Below, piece by piece: positions 27,670-36,851 of a DNA stretch of 64,000 bases. A program made the translations under genes and the position numbers. Under the pieces are notes generated by a model, which was given only the letters and a program-made list of their open reading frames with translations, was not told where the DNA came from and ran no database searches. The DNA comes from Levilactobacillus wangkuiensis (GTDB taxonomy: Bacteria > Bacillota > Bacilli > Lactobacillales > Lactobacillaceae), in assembly GCF_016861605.1 (NCBI RefSeq), contig NZ_BOLM01000002.1, forward strand, positions 62,001-126,000, in the 5' to 3' direction. Numbering within the stretch: position 1 is the stretch's first letter; each line of letters opens with the position of its first letter.

Positions 27670-29399
27670 CGTGTCGTCGCTCCTTCCATTTCAGACCGCA
27701 ACCGAACGTAGGCGCCGTTTCGCTCCTGAAGCTCGGCAGGGGTCCCCTGCTCCACGATTTCGCCGTGGTCCATCACTAAAATATAATCCATTTCATTCAT
27801 CCAATGGAGCCGGTGCGTCGCGAAGAACACCAAATGGTTCGCAAAGACCGGCATCATGGTTTGTTTCAATTCCACTTCGGTTTCAATATCCAAGTGCGCC
27901 GTGGGTTCGTCGAATAGCAGGATTCGCCGCGAATCGTCCAGGAAGGCGCGAGCCAACGCAATCCGTTGGGCCTGGCCACCGCTGACGCCTCGCGCGCCTT
28001 CACCAATCTGAGTGTCCAAGCCGGCCGGCAAGGAGGCAATCCAGTCGGTCAATCCGGCTTTGGCGGCAGCAGCATTGACGGCCGCTTCGCTCGCATCCGG
28101 CGCATAGAAGGCCAGGTTGTCCCGCAAGCTGGCATGAAACAGGTATGGCGCCTGCGGAATATAAACGAAGCTGCGTTGCCAGGCCTTCTGGTCGAGGTGT
28201 GGCACCTGGGTTCCCCGAACGTGAATCTGTCCATCTTGGGGGCTCAGAAAGCCGCCCAACGTGTTGATCAGGGTCGACTTCCCGGAACCAGAGGCCCCAA
28301 TGATGCCGACCTTTTGAAAGCCATGGACGTCAAACGTGATATCCTTTAGCGTCGCCGCATCCTCGCCATAGGCCACATTCACGTGATCAAAGCGCACGTC
28401 GTCGTCAGCCGTCCACACGGGCTCGCGGGCCGGTAAGAGCTCCCGGTCGCTCGGCGTTTCGCGTTGTAAAATATCCAGCACGGCTGTCAACGCATTCTTC
28501 CCGTTCAGGGTCGCGTGATAGTCGTTAGCAAAGTTTCGAATTGGGGCAAAATAATCTGGTGCCAGGGTCAAAATGACCAATGCTGGCAGGAGTTGAATCG
28601 AATTATTCATCAAGCCAAAGCCCAAGAAAACGGCAATAATGGCGATCGACAGCGTCGTGAAAAAGTCCAACGCAAACGTTGACGTCATGGCAATCGTCAG
28701 GGTCGCCATGGTCTTCTTACGATAATCCTCACTGACTTGATAGACGTTGTCCGCATACTTTTCGTTCAAGCCCAACTGCTTCAGGGTTGGCAGACCCCGC
28801 AGCGTATCCACAAAGTGATTGGATAGTCGTTGGTAGCCGGCATATTGCCGGTCGGCCTTGGCCTGGGCCGCGAGCCCCAAGATAATCATAAAGATAATAA
28901 TCAACGGGTAGATAGCCAATAGGAACAGTGCCTCTTTCCACTGGATGAAGGCAATGTAAATCAGCACCAGCCAGGGCGTGATCGACAGGTCCAGCACCTT
29001 CCCGATGATCATCATCAGGTAGGTCTGAATCTTGTCGATACCCTCCAGGCCCATGGTGACCACGTTTCCAGTCCCCTTTTCGGCCACCACGCTGGGACCC
29101 AGGTCAAACAGCTTGGCCATAAAGTCCTTCCGCAATTTCTTAGTCGTTCGTTCGACAAACGGATACATTAGCCAATCCTTTAAGAGTGTCAACAAATGAC
29201 GCGCCAGGAAGGCGACCGCAAACACCGCCAACGGCTCGACAATCGTGTCAATCGGCTGTTGTTTCCAGAGCTGAACAATTGCGGCCGACAAGTACTGCGC
29301 CTGAATAATAATCATAATGGCTTGAATCACCGTCAGTACCGCCTCAATCGCCGCGGCCGGTTTCACACCCGGAAATTTAAAAACTCGTGAATCAATCAA
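27666..29399 (-). CDS. cydD: Thiol reductant ABC exporter subunit CydD
   Basis: This is the partner half-transporter of CydC. The 577-aa protein has an N-terminal six-helix domain, Walker A GASGSGKST, signature VSGGQAQRIALAR and Walker B ILLFDEPTAHLD. The start is TTG with GAGGGGG seven bases upstream. In related bacteria cydABDC is usually compact; here 1.3 kb of element copies and a terminator separate cydD from cydB. A clear promoter before cydD was not found. Confidence 0.9.
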   Translation of the reverse strand: MIDSRVFKFPGVKPAAAIEAVLTVIQAIMIIIQAQYLSAAIVQLWKQQPIDTIVEPLAVFAVAFLARHLLTLLKDWLMYPFVERTTKKLRKDFMAKLFDLGPSVVAEKGTGNVVTMGLEGIDKIQTYLMMIIGKVLDLSITPWLVLIYIAFIQWKEALFLLAIYPLIIIFMIILGLAAQAKADRQYAGYQRLSNHFVDTLRGLPTLKQLGLNEKYADNVYQVSEDYRKKTMATLTIAMTSTFALDFFTTLSIAIIAVFLGFGLMNNSIQLLPALVILTLAPDYFAPIRNFANDYHATLNGKNALTAVLDILQRETPSDRELLPAREPVWTADDDVRFDHVNVAYGEDAATLKDITFDVHGFQKVGIIGASGSGKSTLINTLGGFLSPQDGQIHVRGTQVPHLDQKAWQRSFVYIPQAPYLFHASLRDNLAFYAPDASEAAVNAAAAKAGLTDWIASLPAGLDTQIGEGARGVSGGQAQRIALARAFLDDSRRILLFDEPTAHLDIETEVELKQTMMPVFANHLVFFATHRLHWMNEMDYILVMDHGEIVEQGTPAELQERNGAYVRLRSEMEGATTR

Positions 29400-29559
29400 A
29401 ATAAAGCCCCCTCACAACAAGTGATAACTCATACTGCCATGATAGCATTTTTTAGGTATCTAAGCGCTACCAATCGCCGCTTCCCAACATCTTTTTGGCA
29501 ATTTAGTTGGTTACAATTGGTTGAGCTTTGGTGAGTTGTGCGTTGGCGTTCTCGCCTGC

Positions 29560-29729
29560 GGCAGCTAGATACGCCCCGCCTATGGGGCCCGGCTGAAGCC
29601 ATAGTGCGGTCTTCACCCTCGTTTGGAAGCTTCACTAAGCCCGTGAATCTTCCAAGCGGCCCGTGCTCTAAGTCCGGCAACCCCAGCCGAACTAAGAGCA
29701 CCGACACAGGCGTGCGCATCTAGCTGCCT
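29560..29729 (+). repeat. Dispersed structured element, forward copy (D1)
   Basis: The closing stem is GGCAGCTAGAT facing ATCTAGCTGCC, extended by ACGCC/GGCGT. Inside are CTATGGGG, hairpin A (GCTGAAGCC-loop-GCGGTCTTCA), hairpin B (TTGGAAG/CTTCCAA), and stem C (GTGCTCTAAGTCCGG / CCGAACTAAGAGCAC) with one A.A mismatch and one C.A mismatch. The motif CACCGACACAG follows. It lies just upstream of cydD. Confidence 0.85.
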
Positions 29730-29859
29730 CCGGCTTCACTTGACGTCAACCGCCAAGCCAACCGGTTGTGGCAACAATTGTCCTCAGTATCTACTTCGCT
29801 TACTCAGAATCGGTCTTCAATATGTATCGATTTTCCTCTTGAAGAGGCACAACCACCAC

Positions 29860-30045
29860 CGGGTTAAACCAGTGTCAGCCGCAGAGCCGGTGAAAACTGG
29901 ACCAGCAAAGTCCATGGGACAACCTTTGAGACCGCTCCTCAGGCTCAAAGTTGAGGTGAAAGCCCGCTCTTCGGCTGGAACCGGCCCATAGCCAGGCAGG
30001 TTGAATCCACCGTTGGGAACGAACCACAACACGGATCCGTGCTGC
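29860..30045 (-). repeat. Dispersed structured element, deleted tandem copy (D2)
   Basis: It begins with GGGTTAAACCAGTGTCAGCC and GAGCCGGTGAAAACTGG. It keeps hairpins A and B but lacks stem C; the missing part is bounded by an AGTCC direct repeat when compared with the copy at 30338. It is the first of three tandem reverse-orientation copies. Confidence 0.8.
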
Positions 30046-30051
30046 TCCCCA

Positions 30052-30337
30052 AGAAGCACACCCACACACCACGCTAAGTTAAATCACTGTCAACCGCACA
30101 GCTGGTGAAAACTGGGCCGGCCGTGGGAGTGACCAGAGGCGGATCAAAGTGCCCCGCTGTGTCGGTGGTCTTGGCTGAGGTCCTTTCTCAGCCTAGCCCA
30201 CGGGACAACCTTTGAGACCGCCTTTTGTCTCAAAGTTGAGGTGGAAGCCCGCCCTTCGGCTGGAACCGGCCCCATAGCGGGGTAGGTTGAATCCGCCGTC
30301 GAGAACGAACCACAACACAATCCAGGCCACTCCTCAC
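30052..30337 (-). repeat. Dispersed structured element, tandem copy (D3)
   Basis: This is one 286-bp unit of a tandem duplication with the next copy; both start with a CACACNCACACAC tract and CAGCTGGTGAAAACTGGGCC or a close variant. A shell GTGACCAGAGGCGG/CCGCCG encloses stem C (30165-30179 with 30187-30201), hairpin B (CTTTGAG/CTCAAAG) and hairpin A. Confidence 0.85.
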
Positions 30338-30675
30338 GAAACACACTCACACACTATGCTAGGTTAAGTCACTGCCAACCACAGGGCTGGTGAAAACTGG
30401 GCCAGCCAAGTCCGCGTCAGTGACCAGAGGCGGATCAAAGTGCCCCGCTGTGTCGATGGTCTTAGCCGAGGTTTCTCACTCGGCTTAGTCCATGGGACAA
30501 CCTTTGAGACCGCCTTTTGGCTCAAAGTTGAGGTGAAAGCCCGCCCTTCGGCTGAAACCGGCCCCATAGCCGGGCACTTTGAATCCGCCGTCGGGAACGA
30601 ACTATAACACAACACGACCCAGGCCCAGGCCCAGTTTTCACCAGCTCGGCCCCGCTGGCAAAGACTGGTTTAACC
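30338..30675 (-). repeat. Dispersed structured element, tandem copy with closing arm (D4)
   Basis: It has the same order as D3, with stem C at 30456-30470 and 30479-30493. Unlike D2 and D3 it has the far closing arm GGCCCAGTTTTCACCAGC (about 30627-30644) and the terminal CTGGTTTAACC. That end pairs with the GGTTAAACCAG at the start of D2, so the whole triple array is bounded by one inverted repeat. Confidence 0.85.
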
Positions 30676-30707
30676 AAAAATCCCCACGGCTGGAAAAGTC
30701 GTGAGGA
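30676..30707 (-). terminator. Putative terminator after cydB
   Basis: On the minus strand TCCTCACGAC and the facing CCGTGGGGA form a stem with one mismatch, followed by TTTTTGG. It lies 33 bp after the cydB stop and would limit read-through into cydDC. Confidence 0.6.
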
Positions 30708-30739
30708 CCCGAGCACCAAACAGGTGCATTTAACTTAAA

Positions 30740-31750
30740 TTAAGCGTTTTGCTTAGGTGAGGCCAACCGCTTGTAGAAGACCCAGTAGCTCCAGATGAAG
30801 TAGACCAAGACGATTGGAAGGATGCTAAACGCCAAGATGGTCATCAGGTGCAGCGTGTAAGGTGAACTAGAAGAGTTCTTGATCAGCAGCGAGTACGCTG
30901 GATTGTTGGCAACCATGACCCGTGGGAATAACCCATTGAAGATCAAGACAACCACACTGACCAGTGACAAACCACTGCCGATAAAGGACAGCCACTCGTG
31001 GTTCCCCAACACACCCCAGTAAGCCAAGCAGGTGAAGATGACCAAGGCAACCACAATCGCCGTGGTCGTCAGTGGCTTCTTGGCAAAGAAGTCGGTTGAG
31101 AAGTACAGCAGAATGGCAAACAGAACTTCACCCGCAAATAAGACGGGGTACAGAATCTTATTCCAGGCCAAGGCCCGTTCCCGTAATTCACCGGACGTCT
31201 TCAACCGAATGAAGTTTAACCCGTGAACCAGGGATAAGACGGTGACCGCTACCCCACCAACGATGGAGAACAGGTTGACGTAGTCGAAGAAGTGCGCGGT
31301 CATGTCCCCATTTTTATCGATAGGCATCCCGGCAATCATCGCGGTGAACAGCATCCCAAACAGGAAGGCTGCGCAGAAGCTCCCAATCGTGGAAGCCCAC
31401 TCCCAGAAGTTTCGCCAGGTTGCCGTCTGCATGTTTGCCCGGAATTCAAACGAGACTCCCCGGAAGATCAGGGCGGCCAGAATTAAGAACAGCACCAGGT
31501 AGAAGCCAGAGAACAGGGTCGCATACCACATTGGAAATGAGGCGAACATGGCACCACCAGCGGTGATCAGCCAAACTTCGTTCCCATCCCAGTGCGGTCC
31601 GATTGAGCGAATCACAACATCACGTTCGGCTTCGGTCTTGGCGAAACTCTTAACGAGCATCCCCACACCAAAGTCAAACCCTTCTAGGAAGAAGAACCCA
31701 CTAAACAGCACGCCGATTAAAATAAACCAGATCAGTTGATAGCTAGTCAT
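30740..31750 (-). CDS. cydB: Cytochrome bd ubiquinol oxidase subunit II
   Basis: CydB is the second integral membrane subunit of the bd-type quinol oxidase that reduces oxygen to water. The 336-aa protein has about eight to nine membrane helices and the N-terminal FSGFFFLEGFDFGVGML. The start is ATG 31750 (MTSYQLIW) with a GGGGG tract eight bases upstream; it overlaps the cydA end by eight bases. A longer frame to 31807 reads back into cydA and is rejected. Confidence 0.95.
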   Translation of the reverse strand: MTSYQLIWFILIGVLFSGFFFLEGFDFGVGMLVKSFAKTEAERDVVIRSIGPHWDGNEVWLITAGGAMFASFPMWYATLFSGFYLVLFLILAALIFRGVSFEFRANMQTATWRNFWEWASTIGSFCAAFLFGMLFTAMIAGMPIDKNGDMTAHFFDYVNLFSIVGGVAVTVLSLVHGLNFIRLKTSGELRERALAWNKILYPVLFAGEVLFAILLYFSTDFFAKKPLTTTAIVVALVIFTCLAYWGVLGNHEWLSFIGSGLSLVSVVVLIFNGLFPRVMVANNPAYSLLIKNSSSSPYTLHLMTILAFSILPIVLVYFIWSYWVFYKRLASPKQNA

Positions 31751-33194
31751 GGTTGAACGCCCCCTTTGAGTACGGATCAAGGTCAGTATCGCCCGCCGCA
31801 TACCCATCGGTATTTTCAGTATCAGGACCAGCCTTCAACGTCCGGTGACACAGAACGATCATGACCAGGCCCATGCCGGCAAACATCAGGAAGTAAACAA
31901 TGTTTGATGTCAGCAGCGAGGCAACGGATACATTTGGCGAAACCGCGTCGGCAATGGTCAGTAAGCCATAGACGACCCAAGGGTAACGCCCAAATTCAGT
32001 GATGAACCAACCAGCCGTGTTGACCACAAATGGGAGCCATAGGCACAGGCCCATGATGTAGAGGAACCAGCGTTGATTCATAATCAGCTGCGACTTCTTG
32101 CGGTTAAAGAACAACCCGACAATCGCGAGCAAGGCAAACAGTGCCCCCGCCCCTGACATGATCCGGAAGCTCCAGAACAAGGTCTTGGTTGGAACGTAGT
32201 AGTTAATGTCATTACCATATTTCTTATCGTACTTGGCATGTAACTCTTTGTTAATCGTGTTCATCCCTTTGATGGTCCCGGTTGTCTTGTGGTAACTCAA
32301 CAAATTCAAGACATACGGCACATCAACGGACCAAGTCGTCTTGTGTTGCTTGTTGTCGAATCCAGCAACCATTGACCATTCACCTTTATTGGTCGAGTCC
32401 TTGTAGAGCCCTTCCATAGCGGCAAATTTCATCGGTTGGTTGTTGATTAAGTAACGACTTTGAATATCCCCACTGGCAATGGACCCCAGGGAGAAGATTA
32501 AGCCAATGACCAGCGCCACGTTCAAAGACTTGCGGTAGAACGTCACGTGATCCTTCTTCAGCAGACGCCATGCGGCACAGCCGGCAATGACGAAGGAAGC
32601 GGTAACAAAAGCGCCGAAGATAACGTGCGGAAATTCACTCCACAGCTGGGGGTTACTCAAAACAGCCCCAAAACTGACCATTTGAACGTGGCCCGTTTGT
32701 TGGTTGATGATGTAGCCCAATGGATTCTGCATGAAACTGTTGGCAGCCAGAATCCATAATGCGGAAAGTGAAGACCCGAACATAACTAACCAAATAAAGA
32801 GCGTGTGGACCCACTTATTGAAGCGGTCCCAGGTAAACATCCACATCCCGATGAACGTGGATTCCATGAAGAAGGCTGCTAGCGCTTCGATGGCTAATGG
32901 TGCCCCGAAGATGTCCCCCATAAACCGAGAGTATTCAGACCAGTTCATCCCAAATTGGAATTCCTGAATAATACCAGTAACCACCCCAACGGCGAAGCTG
33001 TACAGGAACATTTTGCCCCAGAACTGCGCCATCTTCTTGTAATCCTCATCACCCTTAATCGCATACATGGTTTCCATGACGGCGACGACAAAGGCCAAGC
33101 CGATTGAAAATGGAACGAAGAAGAAGTGAAAGACAGTGGTCATTCCAAATTGGAATCGCGCTAGGCCCAGGATATCCAGACCAAGATTTAACAT
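31743..33194 (-). CDS. cydA: Cytochrome bd ubiquinol oxidase subunit I
   Basis: CydA carries the three hemes and the quinol site. The 483-aa protein has the N-terminal RFQFGMTTVFHFFFVP with the heme-ligand candidate His23, and the conserved GRYPW at 402-406. The quinol loop is of the shorter Firmicutes type. Nine or so membrane helices are visible. It starts the cydAB transcript with GGGGAGG before the ATG. Lactobacilli generally need external heme for this enzyme, so oxygen respiration is likely conditional. Confidence 0.96.
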   Translation of the reverse strand: MLNLGLDILGLARFQFGMTTVFHFFFVPFSIGLAFVVAVMETMYAIKGDEDYKKMAQFWGKMFLYSFAVGVVTGIIQEFQFGMNWSEYSRFMGDIFGAPLAIEALAAFFMESTFIGMWMFTWDRFNKWVHTLFIWLVMFGSSLSALWILAANSFMQNPLGYIINQQTGHVQMVSFGAVLSNPQLWSEFPHVIFGAFVTASFVIAGCAAWRLLKKDHVTFYRKSLNVALVIGLIFSLGSIASGDIQSRYLINNQPMKFAAMEGLYKDSTNKGEWSMVAGFDNKQHKTTWSVDVPYVLNLLSYHKTTGTIKGMNTINKELHAKYDKKYGNDINYYVPTKTLFWSFRIMSGAGALFALLAIVGLFFNRKKSQLIMNQRWFLYIMGLCLWLPFVVNTAGWFITEFGRYPWVVYGLLTIADAVSPNVSVASLLTSNIVYFLMFAGMGLVMIVLCHRTLKAGPDTENTDGYAAGDTDLDPYSKGAFNHD

Positions 33195-33250
33195 TTTTCT
33201 AACCTCCCCAAACGTTATTAGTGTAAATAAATAATTGCTGTCTTGGCTCT

Positions 33251-33279
33251 ATTATATCGAGTGATAAGTCAATAAGCAA
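33251..33279 (-). promoter_or_regulatory. Promoter of cydAB
   Basis: On the minus strand TTGCTT (33274-33279) and a perfect TATAAT (33251-33256) are spaced by 17 bp. They lie about 60 bp upstream of cydA. Confidence 0.75.
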
Positions 33280-33381
33280 TGGTTGGGCGCTAATCTACCC
33301 AAAGTTAATGGATTACATTCGAAATTTGTGTGCAATTAAGTTGTTAGTCTTCGTGACACTTTAGTCAATGTGTGTTATTTA

Positions 33382-33395
33382 TGTAAGCGTTCTCC
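33382..33395. promoter_or_regulatory. Candidate cre site between cydA and the dehydrogenase gene
   Basis: TGTAAGCGTTCTCC matches the cre consensus except at the last fixed base. It sits between divergent cydA and the gene at 33469, so it could act on either. Confidence 0.45.
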
Positions 33396-33468
33396 CTGCT
33401 TTAGCGGGATTTCTGGCAAACTCGTGCTAAAATGGAGGGGACGGCAAACGTCGAAGGAGGTTTTTTAC

Positions 33469-34413
33469 ATGACAGAACGATTATTAACCTTTCCAACCTT
33501 AAATCAAACGCAAATCACTGCCCTAACATCCCTGGGTGTCGACGTGGTTCCCGCTAGCGAGTGGGAAACCGCCACGGATATTGATATCATCTTTGGCTGG
33601 GGGCAACACGGTCCAGCCGTTCTGCAGAACCCGCAGAATCACGTGCGCTGGATTCAAACCATTAGCGCGGGTGTCGATTACCTGCCCCTCGATTGGATTA
33701 ACGCCCACAATATTCAAGTCACCAACGCAAGTGGCGCCTACTCTGCGGCTATCGCGGAGTCGACGATTGGTTATTTACTTTACTTTCTGCGTGACTTTAA
33801 CGACGCGGTCAAGAACCAGGCCGGCCATTTCTGGCAGGTGCCCGCACGGTCTGACCTGGCAACATTGGCCAATCAGAAGGTCGTCATCTATGGTACCGGC
33901 AGCATCGGCCAACACATCGCCGAGCTGCTGAACGGCTTTGGCAATTACCCATTTGGCGTCAACCGTTCTGGCCATGGTGTCTCTGGCTTCCAGGGCACGG
34001 TGAGTCTGGAAGATGACGCTGCGCTGGTCAAGGACGCCGACGTCATTATCAATGCCATGCCCGCGACACCGGCGACCGTTCATTACTTTAATACCGCTTA
34101 CTTTGAAAAATTAAATGGCGTGCGAATTTTTGTCAACGTCGGCCGTGGAAAGTCCGTCGACGAACAGGCTCTCATGCACGCACTGCTTTACCAAAACGTG
34201 TTGAATGCCGCTTTGGATGTCTTCGAGACGGAACCCCTTCCCCGCGAATCCAAGCTGTGGGATTACCCGAACGTCCTGATCACGCCACATCAAACTGGCT
34301 TCGATGTCGATAACATCCGGCCAATCTTCGGTTACCTCAGTGATAACCTGAAGAGCTGGGAAGCCGATGGTCAACTGACTGTCAACCGTGTCGACGTCAG
34401 CCGCGGTTACTAA
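33469..34413 (+). CDS. D-isomer-specific 2-hydroxyacid dehydrogenase
   Basis: This NAD-dependent oxidoreductase of the phosphoglycerate/lactate dehydrogenase superfamily has 314 aa. It shows the Rossmann motif GTGSIGQHIAELL (about residues 143-155). The catalytic trio is Arg in NVGRGKS, Glu in DVFETEPLP and His in TPHQTG. The start ATG follows AAGGAGG; an upstream in-frame extension has no ribosome-binding site. It is transcribed alone, divergent from cydA. The substrate cannot be told; a 2-ketoacid reductase or glyoxylate-type role is possible. Confidence 0.9.
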   Translation: MTERLLTFPTLNQTQITALTSLGVDVVPASEWETATDIDIIFGWGQHGPAVLQNPQNHVRWIQTISAGVDYLPLDWINAHNIQVTNASGAYSAAIAESTIGYLLYFLRDFNDAVKNQAGHFWQVPARSDLATLANQKVVIYGTGSIGQHIAELLNGFGNYPFGVNRSGHGVSGFQGTVSLEDDAALVKDADVIINAMPATPATVHYFNTAYFEKLNGVRIFVNVGRGKSVDEQALMHALLYQNVLNAALDVFETEPLPRESKLWDYPNVLITPHQTGFDVDNIRPIFGYLSDNLKSWEADGQLTVNRVDVSRGY

Positions 34414-34430
34414 CGTTTAGTAGGCTAACG

Positions 34431-34475
34431 CAAAATACGTCTCTACCCTTTTGTTGGGCGGAGACGTATTTTTTA
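34431..34475 (+). terminator. Terminator after the dehydrogenase gene
   Basis: AAATACGTCTC and GAGACGTATTT form a perfect stem with a T-rich tail, 18 bp after the stop codon. The A run on the other side may let it also serve the convergent rmlB. Confidence 0.88.
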
Positions 34476-34499
34476 ATGGGTTTAATGATCTAGCTATTT

Positions 34500-35585
<1,086 letters not shown>

Positions 35586-35599
35586 TAATTCATTTATCC

Positions 35600-36676
35600 T
35601 TAGTAGCCGTTACCAGGTCCACCATTACCGGAATCCCCCGTGCCACCATTGTCAGAGCTGGTCGTTGTCGTGCTCCCAGTCGTGCCAGACGTGGCGTCCA
35701 TCTGGGCAATGGTTCCCGTGGACTTGTGGGCCAAACTCAGGGCATTCCGAATGTAATTCGTCACGCGCTGAAGCTCGGTCTTTGAGGCCACTTCCATACT
35801 TTGGCCGTTAATCGTTTCGCTCGTCCCTTGCAGGTGAGTCGTCTTGACGCTAGAGATTGCCTTACGATAATTCGTCGCCAGAGCCGTCAAATCGTTAAAG
35901 GTCAGATCCGTCTGTGTTTGTTTGGATAACGAACTGATAAAGCTTTGATTTAACAGCGATGTAATTGAGTTCGACTTGCCAAGTAAGGCCATGATGACCT
36001 TCCGTTGCCGCGTTTGCCGCCCGTAATCGCCGAGCGGATCATCGTCACGCATCCGGGAGTAGGCCAAGGCCTTTTTCCCATTCATGTGGGTCTGAACACC
36101 CTTCTTAAACGAGTAACCCCCGTAGCTAAAGCTCAGGGTTGGCTTTAGCGTCACCCCGCCAACTTCATCAATGATTTTTTCCATCCCACCCATGTTGATG
36201 ATGGCATAGAAGTCAATTGGGACGTTCAACATGTCCTGCACGGTCGTAATCGCCGTCTTGGATTTCCCGTAGGCATAGGCCGCGTTGATCTTGGAAATCC
36301 CGTAATCCTCGTAACCAGGGATGTTGACCGCCGTATCCCGTGCCAGACTGGTAATCGTGGTCTTATTCGTGGTCGGATTGATGGTGACCACCATCATACT
36401 ATCCGTCCGCCCGGCAAATGTCCGACCGAGGGCCCCGGTATCCGTCCCCATCAGGAGAATCGACACGGGTTCCTTATCCTTTAAGACCTGGTTCACGTTC
36501 CGGAGTTTCTTAACCCCGGAGGCTTTGTAGGTCTGGTCGACGCTGTCCTTGATGCCTTGGTACTTTTTCATCCCGTAGGCCACGCCACCCCCGATTAAAG
36601 CAATGATCAAGATGATGATAATATTACGAATTGGATGTCTCTTACGACGCGGCCGTTGCCGCTTTTCCATTTCCAT
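35600..36676 (-). CDS. LytR-CpsA-Psr (LCP) family cell wall polymer transferase
   Basis: LCP enzymes attach teichoic acids or capsule to peptidoglycan on the outer side of the membrane. The 358-aa protein has a basic N-terminus, one membrane helix (about residues 17-36), and the LCP domain with SILLMGTD, AGRTDSMMVV and SLARDT, which hold the conserved Arg and Asp residues. The C-terminal tail is low-complexity Ser/Thr/Gly/Asn. It lies next to rmlB on the same strand, but a terminator separates them. The specific polymer is not known. Confidence 0.92.
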   Translation of the reverse strand: MEMEKRQRPRRKRHPIRNIIIILIIALIGGGVAYGMKKYQGIKDSVDQTYKASGVKKLRNVNQVLKDKEPVSILLMGTDTGALGRTFAGRTDSMMVVTINPTTNKTTITSLARDTAVNIPGYEDYGISKINAAYAYGKSKTAITTVQDMLNVPIDFYAIINMGGMEKIIDEVGGVTLKPTLSFSYGGYSFKKGVQTHMNGKKALAYSRMRDDDPLGDYGRQTRQRKVIMALLGKSNSITSLLNQSFISSLSKQTQTDLTFNDLTALATNYRKAISSVKTTHLQGTSETINGQSMEVASKTELQRVTNYIRNALSLAHKSTGTIAQMDATSGTTGSTTTTSSDNGGTGDSGNGGPGNGY

Positions 36677-36796
36677 GGTTTGGTACCCACCCTTTCAGCC
36701 CAGCCGGAATTGTCACGGCTGGCGGATTCTATTTATAATCGACTTGACCATTATAGGGGTTAAGTCTTAACGTGACCTAAGTTCTGCGGAACCTTA

Positions 36797-36836
36797 AGAA
36801 AAAAGCAAAGCGCTACCGTCGCAACAGTAACGCTTC
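36797..36836 (-). terminator. Terminator after lplA
   Basis: On the minus strand GAAGCGTTAC and GTAGCGCTTTGC pair with wobble, followed by TTTTTTCTT, 16 bp after the stop codon. Confidence 0.8.
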
Positions 36837-36851
36837 GATGACGTCTTTCAC

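Noticed and set aside
29560-30675. CRISPR array or insertion sequence as explanation for the repeats
   Set aside because: Units are long, unequal, in both orientations and without spacers, cas genes or a transposase. A MITE-like origin remains possible but covarying stems are not explained by it alone.
29429-30719. Several open frames of 60-96 codons on the minus strand between cydD and cydB
   Set aside because: They lie within the repeated elements, are rich in Arg/Pro/Gly, lack ribosome-binding sites and recur only because the DNA repeats.
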